DNA of 52,600 nt, from assembly GCA_017457155.1 (NCBI GenBank), contig JAFTHZ010000035.1, positions 1-52,600 on the forward strand, in the 5' to 3' direction. Below the pieces are notes generated by a model, which searched no databases, was not told where the DNA came from, and worked only from the letters and a program-made list of their open reading frames with translations. Source of the DNA: Ruminococcus sp. (GTDB lineage Bacteria; Bacillota; Clostridia; Oscillospirales; Acutalibacteraceae). The translations under genes and the position numbers were made by a program. Shown piece after piece: positions 16,030-24,495 of this stretch. Numbering within the stretch: the stretch's first letter is position 1; each line of letters starts with the position of its first letter.

Positions 16030-17226
16030 ATGGCGGTGATTTTTCTGACAAATTCTCCTGACAGCAAGATAATTGAATATGGAAGATATATTGCAAAGCT
16101 CATTGCAAGCAGTGTAAACAACTCAACTCCTCCTGAGGCCTTTGATGGTATTGACTGGGAGGTGTTGTATCAGTGCGCCACTTTCCACAATGTATCCGCT
16201 CTTATCTTCCCCTCTGTTTCAAAGCTTTCTGTCCCTGCTGAGGTTATGGACAAGTTTAAATACGACAACTATCGTATGGTAGCCCGCGAAGCACGTCAGG
16301 AGCTGGAGTCACGCCGTATCTTCAAGCTTATCGGCGACAATGGAATCCCCTTCATAAAACTCAAGGGCATCACTATCAAGAACATCTACCCCCTGCCCTA
16401 TATGCGAACCCACTCTGATATCGACATCTGCGTCAGCCCCTCAGACAGAGAGCGTTGCAAGCAGATTATGAAGGATGCGGGATACAAGCTTGACAGCTCT
16501 ATTGACTATCACGACGAGTACAGCAAGGATAACTTCTTTATCTATGAGATACACTCATCTGTTATGTCTCTCAGATCCCCCTTCTACTCAATGTTTGACG
16601 ATCCATTCAGCAAAACAAAAAAGGACTCTGACAACACAGGATACGTTTTCACCGACGAGTACTTTTATCTGAGTCTTTTCATACATCTTTACAAACACTT
16701 CATATCCGAAGGCTGCGGTATCAGGCTCTTCAGCGACCTGTATGTTTTCAGTAAGAATCACCCCGACCTCGATATGGGATTCATCAGAGATATCCTTAAG
16801 AATTACGGACTCATTGACTTCTATGGCCATATCACCCGCCTGTGCGAGCTTCTTTTTGATGGTGGAGATCTTGACGGAAGATACGCCGCAATCTCTGAGT
16901 TCATCTTCAGGAGCGGCGAATACGGAAGTCCCGAGCTTAAGAGAATCTCCTGGATCAGTTCCGACAAATCGGCCAACATCAGCTTCTCTGACAAAACAAG
17001 ATACTTCCTCGGCAACTGGTTCCCCGGGGTCAAGGTTATGAGCAAGCGTCATCCTGTTCTCAACAAAGCTCCGTTCCTCCTGCCTTTCTTCTGGATTTAT
17101 CGTGGATTCTACACTCTGGTCAGAAGACCCCATTCCCTGAGAAAGCAGAGAGATGAAATCAAAAAAATGAATTCCGACGAGATTAAGACAGCCAAGCATG
17201 TCCGTAATCTTGCCGGAATAAAATAA
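16030..17226 (+). CDS. Nucleotidyltransferase family protein (NTP_transf_5-like)
   Basis: A 398-residue cytoplasmic protein like the uncharacterised nucleotidyltransferase family (NTP_transf_5). The core is IPFIKLKGITIKNIYP followed by MRTHSDIDICVSPSDRERC, where the D-I-D pair is the metal site of the nucleotidyltransferase fold. HLYKHFISEGCGIRLFSDLY is the second conserved block. Members often occur in polysaccharide or teichoic acid loci, which agrees with the region to the left, but their reaction is not known. The promoter leaves almost no 5' leader. The gene ends 4 bp from a convergent gene with no terminator between them. Confidence 0.75.
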   Translation: MAVIFLTNSPDSKIIEYGRYIAKLIASSVNNSTPPEAFDGIDWEVLYQCATFHNVSALIFPSVSKLSVPAEVMDKFKYDNYRMVAREARQELESRRIFKLIGDNGIPFIKLKGITIKNIYPLPYMRTHSDIDICVSPSDRERCKQIMKDAGYKLDSSIDYHDEYSKDNFFIYEIHSSVMSLRSPFYSMFDDPFSKTKKDSDNTGYVFTDEYFYLSLFIHLYKHFISEGCGIRLFSDLYVFSKNHPDLDMGFIRDILKNYGLIDFYGHITRLCELLFDGGDLDGRYAAISEFIFRSGEYGSPELKRISWISSDKSANISFSDKTRYFLGNWFPGVKVMSKRHPVLNKAPFLLPFFWIYRGFYTLVRRPHSLRKQRDEIKKMNSDEIKTAKHVRNLAGIK

Positions 17227-17230
17227 AATA

Positions 17231-18919
17231 TTATCGGTCAGAAATGTTATCTTCTGACTCCAGTTCTTTGTAATCAACCTTTCCTACACCTGTAACAGGC
17301 AGAGAAGATCTGAACTCTATCTCTTTAGGAAGAGCAAAGGAGGCTATATTCCTGCGACAATGCTCAATGAGTATGTCGCAGGTTTTTTTATCTCTCGGCA
17401 CTCCTTCAGAAAGCACAACAAAAGCCTTGATTCTTCTCATACGATAGGAATCCCTGACTCCGATCACACAGCTTTGTCTGACAAACTTGTGCTCCTCCAG
17501 TATCCGCTCAATCCGCTCGGGATAGATATTATATCCGCTGGCTACTATGATACGCTTGAGCCTGTATCTGAAGTATACAAAGCCATCACTATCCATCATG
17601 CCCACATCTCCTGAATGTAGCCATACCCGACCGTCAGCGTGCACCTTCAGGGTTGCTTCTGTTTCTTCCTGATTATTCAGGTACCCCATCATAACCGAAG
17701 GTCCGCTTATACATATCTCTCCCTCTTCTTCATACGGCACAGCCTCACAAGTGCCAACCCTGCATATCTTGTAGAGCATATCAGGCATGGGAACACCAAT
17801 GCTCCCTTCTCTATCTGTGTTATAAGGAGTCAGACAGCTGGCCGTAACGCACTCTGTGGCACCATAGCCTTCTCTGATTTTCACAGGCGAACCCTGTGCT
17901 AAGAGAAAATCATCAAACCTCTTCTTGAGCATCAGTGGCAACGCATCGCCTCCGGAGAACACTCCCCTGAGAAAACTCAGGTCTTTACCTTTGAGATATG
18001 AACTTCTTAGTATTGCCTCAAAAAGAGTCGGTACTCCTGCAATAAATTCTGCTTTGTACTTATAAATCAGCTTTGCATATTCTGTCACGGTGAATCTGGG
18101 CACAAGAATACTGCATGCACCACCTATCAGGGCTGTATGCACACACACACCCAATCCGAATCCGTGGAACATGGGCATAGCCGCCAGCATAGACTTTCCC
18201 AAAACATCACAGTGACACATAGCTATGGTCTGAAGTCCCATGGAGTTGAGGTTTTGGTCAGAGAGCATTACTCCTTTGGGAACACCTGTTGTCCCCCCTG
18301 AGAAAAGAACAACAGCCATATTGTCGATCTCGCCGCTTACACCTGAGGGCAGGATGCATTCATGCTTCATCAGGTCTTTCCAGAAAACAATGTTCTTATT
18401 ATCAGGCACCTCTGCTGGATGAGTGGTATTGTACATCCATCGTCTGACAGGAGATAACTCATCTGCAGGAGAAGTGAGTATGAGTTTTCTGTTGCTCTCA
18501 ATTCCTCTGACCTGAGAAAACACAGGATACAGTGAATCCAAGGTCACAACATACCTGCTGTCCAGTTCCTTGAGGTAGTGTTCAAGCTCACCCACAGCGG
18601 ACAGAGGATGCAGAAAAGACGAAACCGCACCCATACGATTCAAGGCATACAAACAATACACAGCCTGAGGAATATTGGGAAGACAAACAGCCACCCTGTC
18701 TCCTCTTCTCACACCTGCATAATACAACCCACTCTGCACTCTGAGTATATTTTTCTTCAGCTGTTCGTATGTGACTCGTTCTCCCATATATCTGAGAGCT
18801 GTATACTTCGGATACTTGTCAGCATTATCAAAAACCATCTCCCACATCATCTTGTGTGGGTATCGTAGGGTTTTGGGGATATCATCGTAAAACCTATACC
18901 AAGGTGCAAAATCTTCCAT
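17231..18919 (-). CDS. AMP-dependent acyl-CoA synthetase/ligase
   Basis: A 562-residue adenylate-forming enzyme of the fatty acyl-CoA synthetase type. Motifs in order: LFSGGTTGVPKGVMLSDQN (ATP loop, near residue 210), REGYGATECV (adenine pocket), WLHSGDVGMMDSDG, the hinge region RLKRIIVASGYNIYPERIE, and GVGKVDYKEL with the C-terminal catalytic lysine. It should join a carboxylic acid to CoA via an acyl-AMP. Length and motifs fit medium- or long-chain substrates; which acid is not evident. It is a single gene with its own promoter, convergent with the nucleotidyltransferase gene. Confidence 0.9.
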   Translation of the reverse strand: MEDFAPWYRFYDDIPKTLRYPHKMMWEMVFDNADKYPKYTALRYMGERVTYEQLKKNILRVQSGLYYAGVRRGDRVAVCLPNIPQAVYCLYALNRMGAVSSFLHPLSAVGELEHYLKELDSRYVVTLDSLYPVFSQVRGIESNRKLILTSPADELSPVRRWMYNTTHPAEVPDNKNIVFWKDLMKHECILPSGVSGEIDNMAVVLFSGGTTGVPKGVMLSDQNLNSMGLQTIAMCHCDVLGKSMLAAMPMFHGFGLGVCVHTALIGGACSILVPRFTVTEYAKLIYKYKAEFIAGVPTLFEAILRSSYLKGKDLSFLRGVFSGGDALPLMLKKRFDDFLLAQGSPVKIREGYGATECVTASCLTPYNTDREGSIGVPMPDMLYKICRVGTCEAVPYEEEGEICISGPSVMMGYLNNQEETEATLKVHADGRVWLHSGDVGMMDSDGFVYFRYRLKRIIVASGYNIYPERIERILEEHKFVRQSCVIGVRDSYRMRRIKAFVVLSEGVPRDKKTCDILIEHCRRNIASFALPKEIEFRSSLPVTGVGKVDYKELESEDNISDR

Positions 18920-18948
18920 AGTCCGCCTCTTTTTTCAATATACAATAT

Positions 18949-18977
18949 ATTATAGTTAAGATGTATTTGAGGGTCAA
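18949..18977 (-). promoter_or_regulatory. Sigma-A promoter of acyl-CoA synthetase gene
   Basis: Minus strand: TTGACC (18972-18977), 17 bp, TATAAT (18949-18954). Confidence 0.8.
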
Positions 18978-19045
18978 CAGAATTTTGTCGCTGAGAAAAC
19001 TTCTGTCAGGTCTCTGACCGGCTCGGTGATTTTTTCGGCAAATGA

Positions 19046-19074
19046 TTGATTCAGAAAAAAATATGTGATATTAT
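19046..19074 (+). promoter_or_regulatory. Sigma-A promoter of ZnuA-like gene
   Basis: TTGATT (19046-19051), 17 bp, TATTAT (19069-19074). No convincing Zur-type operator was recognised next to it. Confidence 0.65.
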
Positions 19075-19119
19075 TATTTGAAACAACAATTAACCTTACA
19101 CCCCTTCGGAGAGAAAATA

Positions 19120-20046
19120 ATGAAGAGATTTATCTGTATAATGATTATGCTTTGTCTTGTCCTCGGAACATGCGGATGCTCACTATCCTCTGAAAAAGAC
19201 AACGGCAAACTCAGTATTATAGCAACAATATTTCCCCAATACGATTTTGCCCGCCATATTGCAGGCGACAAGGCAAACGTCAGTATGCTCATCACCCCGG
19301 GAACAGAAAGTCACAGCTTTGAGCCTACAACATCTGATATGCTGGATATAAGCAAATGCGATATCTTTATATATACAGGCGGCGAATCTGACAGCTGGAT
19401 TGAGGACCTGCTGAAGAACATAGATAATCCTGATATGAGGATTATATCGCTGATGGACTGTATAGACACTGATCAGTCCGACCATGACCACGACGACCAT
19501 CAGGGTCATAACCACGGAACCGTTGATGAGCATGTGTGGACATCCCCCGTTAATGCTATTGAAATTTCAAAACAGATTGCAGCAGCAATGTGCGAAAAAG
19601 ACAGCACAAACGCCGACACCTACAACGCGAATCTTGAGGACTATATTGCTCAGCTGAGCTCCCTTGACACAAGCATCAGAGATGTAGTAGATACCGCCGA
19701 GAGAAACACCCTTGTATTTGGCGACAGGTTCCCTCTGAAGCACTTTACTGACGAATACGGGCTCAACTACCACGCTGCTTTCTCCGGCTGCTCAGACGAT
19801 ACAGAGGCAAGTGCTTCAACCATCGCTGACCTGATAGATATAGTTAAAGAGCAGAATATCCCTGTTGTACTGAAAATCGAGCTCAGCTCTGATGCTACCG
19901 CAAGAACTATCTGCGACGAAACAGATGCACAAATGATGACCTTCTACTCCTGTCACAATATATCAAAAGAAGACTTTGATGCAGGAGCAACATATATTTC
20001 CTTGATGGAATTAAATGTTGACACGCTCAGCGCTGCCCTGAACTGA
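19120..20046 (+). CDS. Metal (zinc) ABC transporter substrate-binding lipoprotein, ZnuA-like
   Basis: A 308-residue lipoprotein of the cluster A-I metal-binding family. A short signal peptide ends at a cysteine pair (LVLGTCGCS), then IIATIFPQYDFARHIAGDK, the ligand region PGTESHSFEPTTSD, a histidine/aspartate-rich loop (HDHDDHQGHNHG near residue 130) typical of zinc-binding members, DEHVWTSP, and FPLKHFTDEYGLNYHAAF. It should capture Zn(II) outside the membrane for an ABC importer. No permease or ATPase gene lies nearby, which is unusual. Start chosen at 19120, with CGGAGAG upstream; an ATG at 19078 lacks a signal-peptide-like start. Confidence 0.88.
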   Translation: MKRFICIMIMLCLVLGTCGCSLSSEKDNGKLSIIATIFPQYDFARHIAGDKANVSMLITPGTESHSFEPTTSDMLDISKCDIFIYTGGESDSWIEDLLKNIDNPDMRIISLMDCIDTDQSDHDHDDHQGHNHGTVDEHVWTSPVNAIEISKQIAAAMCEKDSTNADTYNANLEDYIAQLSSLDTSIRDVVDTAERNTLVFGDRFPLKHFTDEYGLNYHAAFSGCSDDTEASASTIADLIDIVKEQNIPVVLKIELSSDATARTICDETDAQMMTFYSCHNISKEDFDAGATYISLMELNVDTLSAALN

Positions 20047-20056
20047 TATAAACTAA

Positions 20057-20092
20057 AAAAGCCTTTCTCCTGAAACTCGGAGAAAGGCTTTT
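20057..20092. terminator. Bidirectional intrinsic terminator
   Basis: A perfect 14-bp stem (20057-20070 / 20079-20092) with A/T tails on both sides, between the convergent znuA-like and degV genes. Confidence 0.92.
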
Positions 20093-20104
20093 ATTTATCT
20101 TTTA

Positions 20105-20968
20105 TCAGCTGTTTGTCATGAACAGAACGCCCAGAGTATTGGGACCGCAATGGCTGGAGATAGTGCCACTGGCTGTTGTGATGAATATCTCTTTGAAGAT
20201 ACCTTTCTGTTCTACATAGTCATAGACCTTCTTCACCAGGTCCGCATCCATAGTAGAGTATGTAACAAATGCACGGTCTGTCTTGATGTTGTCATACTCA
20301 GCAAGAGTGTCATCTATATATTCAAAAATAACCTTCTCCAGCTTGCCGCGGTACTTCTTGCCAACACCCATAGCACCATTCTGGTCATTGAACACCTTGA
20401 TAGAAGGCTTGAGTCCAAGAAGATTTGCACCGAATGCTGCCAGCGCAGAGCAACGTCCGCCTGCGCGCAGGAACTCCAGAGTATCCAGCACAAAGCTTGC
20501 ATGATTGTACTGATTCAGCGCTGTGACCTCCTCGGCAACCTGCTTGGCAGACATACCCTGTGCGATACGCTCTGCAGCCTCAATAGCCAGCAGACCTGCT
20601 CCTGTGGAGAGCGAGCATGAATCAACAGGATAAACCTTGCCATCAAGCTCCTCAGAAGCAAGACAGCTGTTGCGGAAACTGCTGGAAAGACCTGAACCCA
20701 AGCTGATGTAAACTATCTCATATCCATCATCCACATAGGGCTTCAGTGCTGTAACGATGTCGTTGATATTGATAGCAGCTGTCTTGGGGAGCTGCTTGGT
20801 CTGGCGATAATGGTCAAAAACCTGCTGAGATGTAATATCCACTCCGTCCTCGTAGGTTTTCTCATCCAGAATAACATGGATGGGAACAGTATGAACATTA
20901 TACCTCTCACGCAGTTCAGGGGACAAGTCAATAGAACTATCAGCAAATAAAATAACCTTGTTTTCCAT
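20105..20968 (-). CDS. DegV family fatty-acid-binding protein
   Basis: A 287-residue DegV-family protein. It begins VILFADSSIDLSPELRERYN and has the conserved VPIHVILDEKTYEDGVDIT, PKTAAININD, YISLGSGLSSSFRN, and DTLEFLRAGGRCS blocks. Characterised members (FakB) bind a fatty acid and present it to the kinase FakA for phosphorylation before phospholipid synthesis. No fakA is in the window, and bacteria often hold several DegV paralogues, so the bound lipid is unknown. The gene has its own promoter, interleaved with that of the GH31 gene. Confidence 0.92.
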   Translation of the reverse strand: MENKVILFADSSIDLSPELRERYNVHTVPIHVILDEKTYEDGVDITSQQVFDHYRQTKQLPKTAAININDIVTALKPYVDDGYEIVYISLGSGLSSSFRNSCLASEELDGKVYPVDSCSLSTGAGLLAIEAAERIAQGMSAKQVAEEVTALNQYNHASFVLDTLEFLRAGGRCSALAAFGANLLGLKPSIKVFNDQNGAMGVGKKYRGKLEKVIFEYIDDTLAEYDNIKTDRAFVTYSTMDADLVKKVYDYVEQKGIFKEIFITTASGTISSHCGPNTLGVLFMTNS

Positions 20969-20999
20969 AAATCTGATCTCCTTTTCGTTGTGTTTTATG

Positions 21000-21028
21000 T
21001 TGTAAACACGATATGAATATGGTATACT
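21000..21028 (+). promoter_or_regulatory. Sigma-A promoter of GH31 gene
   Basis: TTGTAA (21000-21005), 17 bp, TATACT (21023-21028). Start site about 21035, leaving a leader of roughly 64 bases. Confidence 0.75.
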
Positions 21029-21043
21029 TTTTTATATGAGATA

Positions 21044-21072
21044 ATTATATAACATAATAATCTTTTTTTCAA
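21044..21072 (-). promoter_or_regulatory. Sigma-A promoter of degV-like gene
   Basis: Minus strand: TTGAAA (21067-21072), 17 bp, TATAAT (21044-21049). It faces the GH31 promoter, and the two predicted start sites nearly coincide. Confidence 0.75.
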
Positions 21073-21098
21073 GCATATATAGAAAGGGTTGATTTTTT

Positions 21099-23087
21099 AT
21101 GATTAAAAAATATGTATTCGGAACACCTTTCGTGACCGATTCGGTGGTTGCTGATATTCCTGCTGATAAATCAGCACTTCCTTACTTCAGCATTACATCA
21201 TCATCTCCTCTGGTTCTTGAACTTGAGCTTTCCGAGGAGGATGCAATATATGGACTGGGTGAGTCTGTCCGCGGAATCAACAAGCGAGGTTTCATCTACA
21301 AGACCTACTGCTCAGATGATCCTAACCATACAGAGACAACAGCATCTCTCTATGGAGCACATAACTTCATTATCATTGAGCAGGGAGAGAGAATGTTCGG
21401 AGCATTCTTTGATGTTCCCTCGGTTATCACCTACGATGTTGCGTCCACATACAAGGACAAGCTCATTATCACATCCGATAACACAGATATGAACATCTTT
21501 ATCATCGACGGAAGCTCCGCCTATGATATAGTCAGAACCTTCCGCAAGGCCATCGGAACAAGCTATATTCCTCCTATGTGGGCATTCGGATATACTCAGA
21601 GCCGCTGGAGCTACGCCACCGCCGACTCCGTACGTAATGTTGTCAAGAACTACCGTGGAAACAACATCCCTCTGGATGCGGTCTATATGGATATTGACTA
21701 TATGGAGAGATACAAAGATTTCACCGTTGATTCAGAGGCTTTCGGAGACCTGAGTGAATTTGCAAAAGAGATGAAGGAGCAGGGTATCCGCCTTGTGCCC
21801 ATAATCGACGCAGGTGTAAAGATAGAGGAGGGCTACAACGTCTATGAAGAAGGAGTCAAAAACGGATACTTCTGTACTGACGAAGAAGGTAAACCCTTCG
21901 AGGCTTGTGTATGGCCCGGTATGACTCACTTCCCTGATTTTCTCAATCCCGAGGCCAGACTCTGGTTCGGCGAGAAATACAAAATCCTCACAGATATGGG
22001 CATCGAGGGATTCTGGAACGATATGAACGAACCTGCTATTTTCCACACCCGCAGAGGTATGGACAAAGCACAGGAAAAGATCAAGGAATATTCCACAGGA
22101 GAATTTACAATCGACAGACTCAATGAGCTCAAGGATCTTTTCGGTGGACTTCAGAACTCACAGGAGGACTACAACAGCTTCTATCACAACACTCCCCAGG
22201 GCAGATTCCGCCACAATGACTTGCACAACCTCTATGGATACAATATGACCCGTAGTGCTGCTGAGGAACTGGAGAAAACAGACCCAAACAAGCGATACCT
22301 GCTCTTCTCCAGAGCCTCCTGTATCGGAATGCACAGATACAGCGGAATTTGGACAGGCGACAACCATGCATGGTGGTCACATATTCTGGCAGAGCTCAAG
22401 GTAATGCCTGGACTCAACATGTGCGGTTTCCTGTACTCAGGCGCCGACATCGGAGGATTCAACTTTGACTGCAGCCGTGACTTGCTTTTGCGTTGGCTCT
22501 CACTGGGAATTTTCACTCCTCTTATGCGCAACCACGCAGCCTGTGGAACACGCAACCAAGAGTGCTATCAGTATGAAAACACAGAGGACTTTAGACATAT
22601 TATCGAACTGCGTTATCGCCTTATCCCCTACCTCTACAGCGAGTATATGAAGGCGGCACTTAGCGGAGATATGTACTTTAAGCCCCTGGCCTTTGAGTAT
22701 CCTGACGACAAGGTCGCACGTCACACCGAGGATCAGCTCCTCATTGGAAACGAGATTATGATTGCTCCCGTATACACTCAGAACGCTATTGGAAGATATG
22801 TGTATCTGCCTGAGGATATGACCGCTGTGCGTATGAGTTGCGGAGAGCTCACATTTGAGGATATGAAGTCAGGCCATCACTTCGTCGAGATTCCTGAGAA
22901 CGAGATCGTCTTCTTCATAAGATGCGGCAAAGCCATACCTCTGTGCAAGAGTGCTCAGAATACAGACAGCCTCAACAGAGATGACCTTGAGCTTATCGGC
23001 ACAGGCAACGAATATGAGCTTTATACAGACGACGGAATCAGCAAGGATTACAACAATCCTTCAAATATCAGAACAATCAGAAAATAA
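21099..23087 (+). CDS. Glycoside hydrolase family 31 alpha-glucosidase
   Basis: A 662-residue GH31 enzyme without a signal peptide, so cytoplasmic. The N-terminal beta domain contains YGLGESVRGINKRG; the barrel carries AVYMDIDYMERYKDFT, the nucleophile motif GFWNDMNEPAIF (Asp near residue 308), and the acid/base region GIWTGDNHAWW (Asp near residue 421). It should release glucose from the non-reducing end of alpha-glucans or maltose-type oligosaccharides, the natural last step for starch fragments taken up after the surface amylases. Strict substrate linkage (alpha-1,4 or alpha-1,6) cannot be told. It is slightly short at the C-terminus compared with many GH31 enzymes. Confidence 0.93.
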   Translation: MIKKYVFGTPFVTDSVVADIPADKSALPYFSITSSSPLVLELELSEEDAIYGLGESVRGINKRGFIYKTYCSDDPNHTETTASLYGAHNFIIIEQGERMFGAFFDVPSVITYDVASTYKDKLIITSDNTDMNIFIIDGSSAYDIVRTFRKAIGTSYIPPMWAFGYTQSRWSYATADSVRNVVKNYRGNNIPLDAVYMDIDYMERYKDFTVDSEAFGDLSEFAKEMKEQGIRLVPIIDAGVKIEEGYNVYEEGVKNGYFCTDEEGKPFEACVWPGMTHFPDFLNPEARLWFGEKYKILTDMGIEGFWNDMNEPAIFHTRRGMDKAQEKIKEYSTGEFTIDRLNELKDLFGGLQNSQEDYNSFYHNTPQGRFRHNDLHNLYGYNMTRSAAEELEKTDPNKRYLLFSRASCIGMHRYSGIWTGDNHAWWSHILAELKVMPGLNMCGFLYSGADIGGFNFDCSRDLLLRWLSLGIFTPLMRNHAACGTRNQECYQYENTEDFRHIIELRYRLIPYLYSEYMKAALSGDMYFKPLAFEYPDDKVARHTEDQLLIGNEIMIAPVYTQNAIGRYVYLPEDMTAVRMSCGELTFEDMKSGHHFVEIPENEIVFFIRCGKAIPLCKSAQNTDSLNRDDLELIGTGNEYELYTDDGISKDYNNPSNIRTIRK

Positions 23088-23106
23088 AACACACAAAAAA
23101 ACAAAA

Positions 23107-23140
23107 AGAGCAGACATTACTGCCTGCTCTAATGTTTTTT
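23107..23140. terminator. Intrinsic terminator between convergent genes
   Basis: Stem AGAGCAG / CTGCTCT (23107-23113 / 23124-23130). A T run follows on the plus strand at 23135-23141, and A-rich sequence on the other side gives a T run for the leftward gene. Confidence 0.8.
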
Positions 23141-23148
23141 TGTTTTTA

Positions 23149-23718
23149 TCAGAGGATAATCTCACCGTCAACAGTACCTGACAGACCTGCTGCGTTGGAC
23201 TCATCTGTATCGATGTGCATTGCGGGGAAGAACTTGTCACTTACCCTGACAACAACATCACCGAAGATTGTCTCACGGCTACCGGGCTCGCCAACCTTAA
23301 CAGATACGATCTGCTTGTCCTCAACGCCGAACTCTGCAGCTGCCTCGGGAGTCAGATGGATGTGGCGCTTTGCAACGATAACGCAATCAGAAGCCTCTAC
23401 CTCACCCTTGGGGCCTACCAGCTTGCAACCGGGAGCGCCTGCAACATCGCCTGACTCACGTACAGGAGGAGCGATACCAAGCTTTCTTGCGTCAGTAAAT
23501 GCGATCTCAACCTGATTTGCAGGACGAACAGGACCAAGGATAGACATTGTGAGTTCACCCTTGGGACCTACAACTGTAACCTTCTCTGTGCATGCGAACT
23601 GGCCGGGCTGAGAAAGATCCTTCTTGTTTGTGAGCTGTGCGTCTTTTCCAAAAAGGGCCTCAAGAGTCTCCTGAGTGATATGGATATGACGTGCAGATGT
23701 TTCTACCATTACTTTCAT
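23149..23718 (-). CDS. pduL: Phosphate propanoyl/acetyl transferase PduL
   Basis: A 189-residue PduL-type phosphotransacylase. It has the tandem half-repeats of the family, each with histidine motifs that bind catalytic zinc: SARHIHITQE near residue 7 and AKRHIHLTPEAAAEFG near residue 118. The middle contains ILGPVRPANQVEI and GIAPPVRESGDVAGAPGC, both characteristic. It converts acyl-CoA and phosphate to acyl phosphate; here, with no microcompartment genes nearby, it probably serves as the phosphotransacetylase of acetate formation. No N-terminal microcompartment-targeting extension is present. It is a single gene with its own promoter. Confidence 0.93.
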   Translation of the reverse strand: MKVMVETSARHIHITQETLEALFGKDAQLTNKKDLSQPGQFACTEKVTVVGPKGELTMSILGPVRPANQVEIAFTDARKLGIAPPVRESGDVAGAPGCKLVGPKGEVEASDCVIVAKRHIHLTPEAAAEFGVEDKQIVSVKVGEPGSRETIFGDVVVRVSDKFFPAMHIDTDESNAAGLSGTVDGEIIL

Positions 23719-23753
23719 GATTTATACCACCATTCCTATAAATTTACCTTATT

Positions 23754-23782
23754 ATTGTACACCCAGTTTCCCTAAATTTCAA
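23754..23782 (-). promoter_or_regulatory. Sigma-A promoter of pduL
   Basis: Minus strand: TTGAAA (23777-23782), 17 bp, TACAAT (23754-23759). Confidence 0.75.
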
Positions 23783-23839
23783 CTGTTTTGTACTTTATTG
23801 TAGTTTTTTACGGAAAAGCAAAAAAAGGAGGCCGATATT

Positions 23840-24424
23840 ATGTACGAAAATTGGAGTGACCTAGAACAGGAATGTCTCTGCTGTCAGAAATGCGACTTGT
23901 GCAAGGAGAGAACTAACGTTGTTTTTGGCACAGGAAACAAAAACGCAGAGGTTCTCTTCATTGGGGAAGGTCCCGGGGAGAACGAGGATTTGCTGGCAAA
24001 ACCATTTGTGGGCAGAGCCGGTCAGCTCCTTGACAAAATGCTTGCTGCAGTGGACCTGGACCGAAACAAAAACATATACATTGCAAATATGGTCAAGTGT
24101 CGCCCTCCCAAAAACAGAGATCCAAAGCCCGAGGAAGTCTCCTGCTGTCTCGACTGGCTTAGAAATCAGGTGTCACTGATGAGACCCAAGATAATCGTTT
24201 GTCTTGGAAGAATTGCTGCCGCAAGACTCATCAAAGAGGATATTAAAATCACCAAGGAACATGGCATATTCATTGAGAAAAACGGCGTCCTCATGATGGC
24301 TATGCTCCACCCGGCTGCTATCCTGCGCGATCCAAGACGCAAGCCCGAGGCTTTCAACGATTTTCTGATTCTCAGAGATAAGATCAACGAAATCTGCGAC
24401 CATACATACGATTCAAAGGAATAA
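23840..24424 (+). CDS. Type-4 (Fe-S) uracil-DNA glycosylase
   Basis: A 194-residue family-4 uracil-DNA glycosylase. The N-terminal C-x-x-C-x-x-C cluster (CCQKCDLCKERT, residues 14-25) plus later cysteines should bind a [4Fe-4S] cluster. VLFIGEGPGENEDLLAKPFV is the active-site loop with the GEGPG motif, followed by VGRAGQLLDKML, IANMVKCRPPKNRDP and the late HPAAILRDPRRKPEAF motif. It removes uracil from DNA at the start of base excision repair. AAGGAGG lies 11 bases upstream of the ATG. The gene is monocistronic and ends at a bidirectional terminator shared with the noncoding unit to the right. Confidence 0.93.
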   Translation: MYENWSDLEQECLCCQKCDLCKERTNVVFGTGNKNAEVLFIGEGPGENEDLLAKPFVGRAGQLLDKMLAAVDLDRNKNIYIANMVKCRPPKNRDPKPEEVSCCLDWLRNQVSLMRPKIIVCLGRIAAARLIKEDIKITKEHGIFIEKNGVLMMAMLHPAAILRDPRRKPEAFNDFLILRDKINEICDHTYDSKE

Positions 24425-24439
24425 TCAAAAACACATAAA

Positions 24440-24469
24440 AAACCTCCCGCATGACTTAGCGGGAGGTTT
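24440..24469. terminator. Bidirectional intrinsic terminator
   Basis: An 11-bp stem (24440-24450 / 24459-24469). The better T run (TTTTTT then TTTTT) is on the minus strand, so it is strongest for the leftward noncoding transcription unit; it also follows the glycosylase gene. Confidence 0.88.
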
Positions 24470-24495
24470 ATTCTTTGAATAGAGCTAAATTATCT

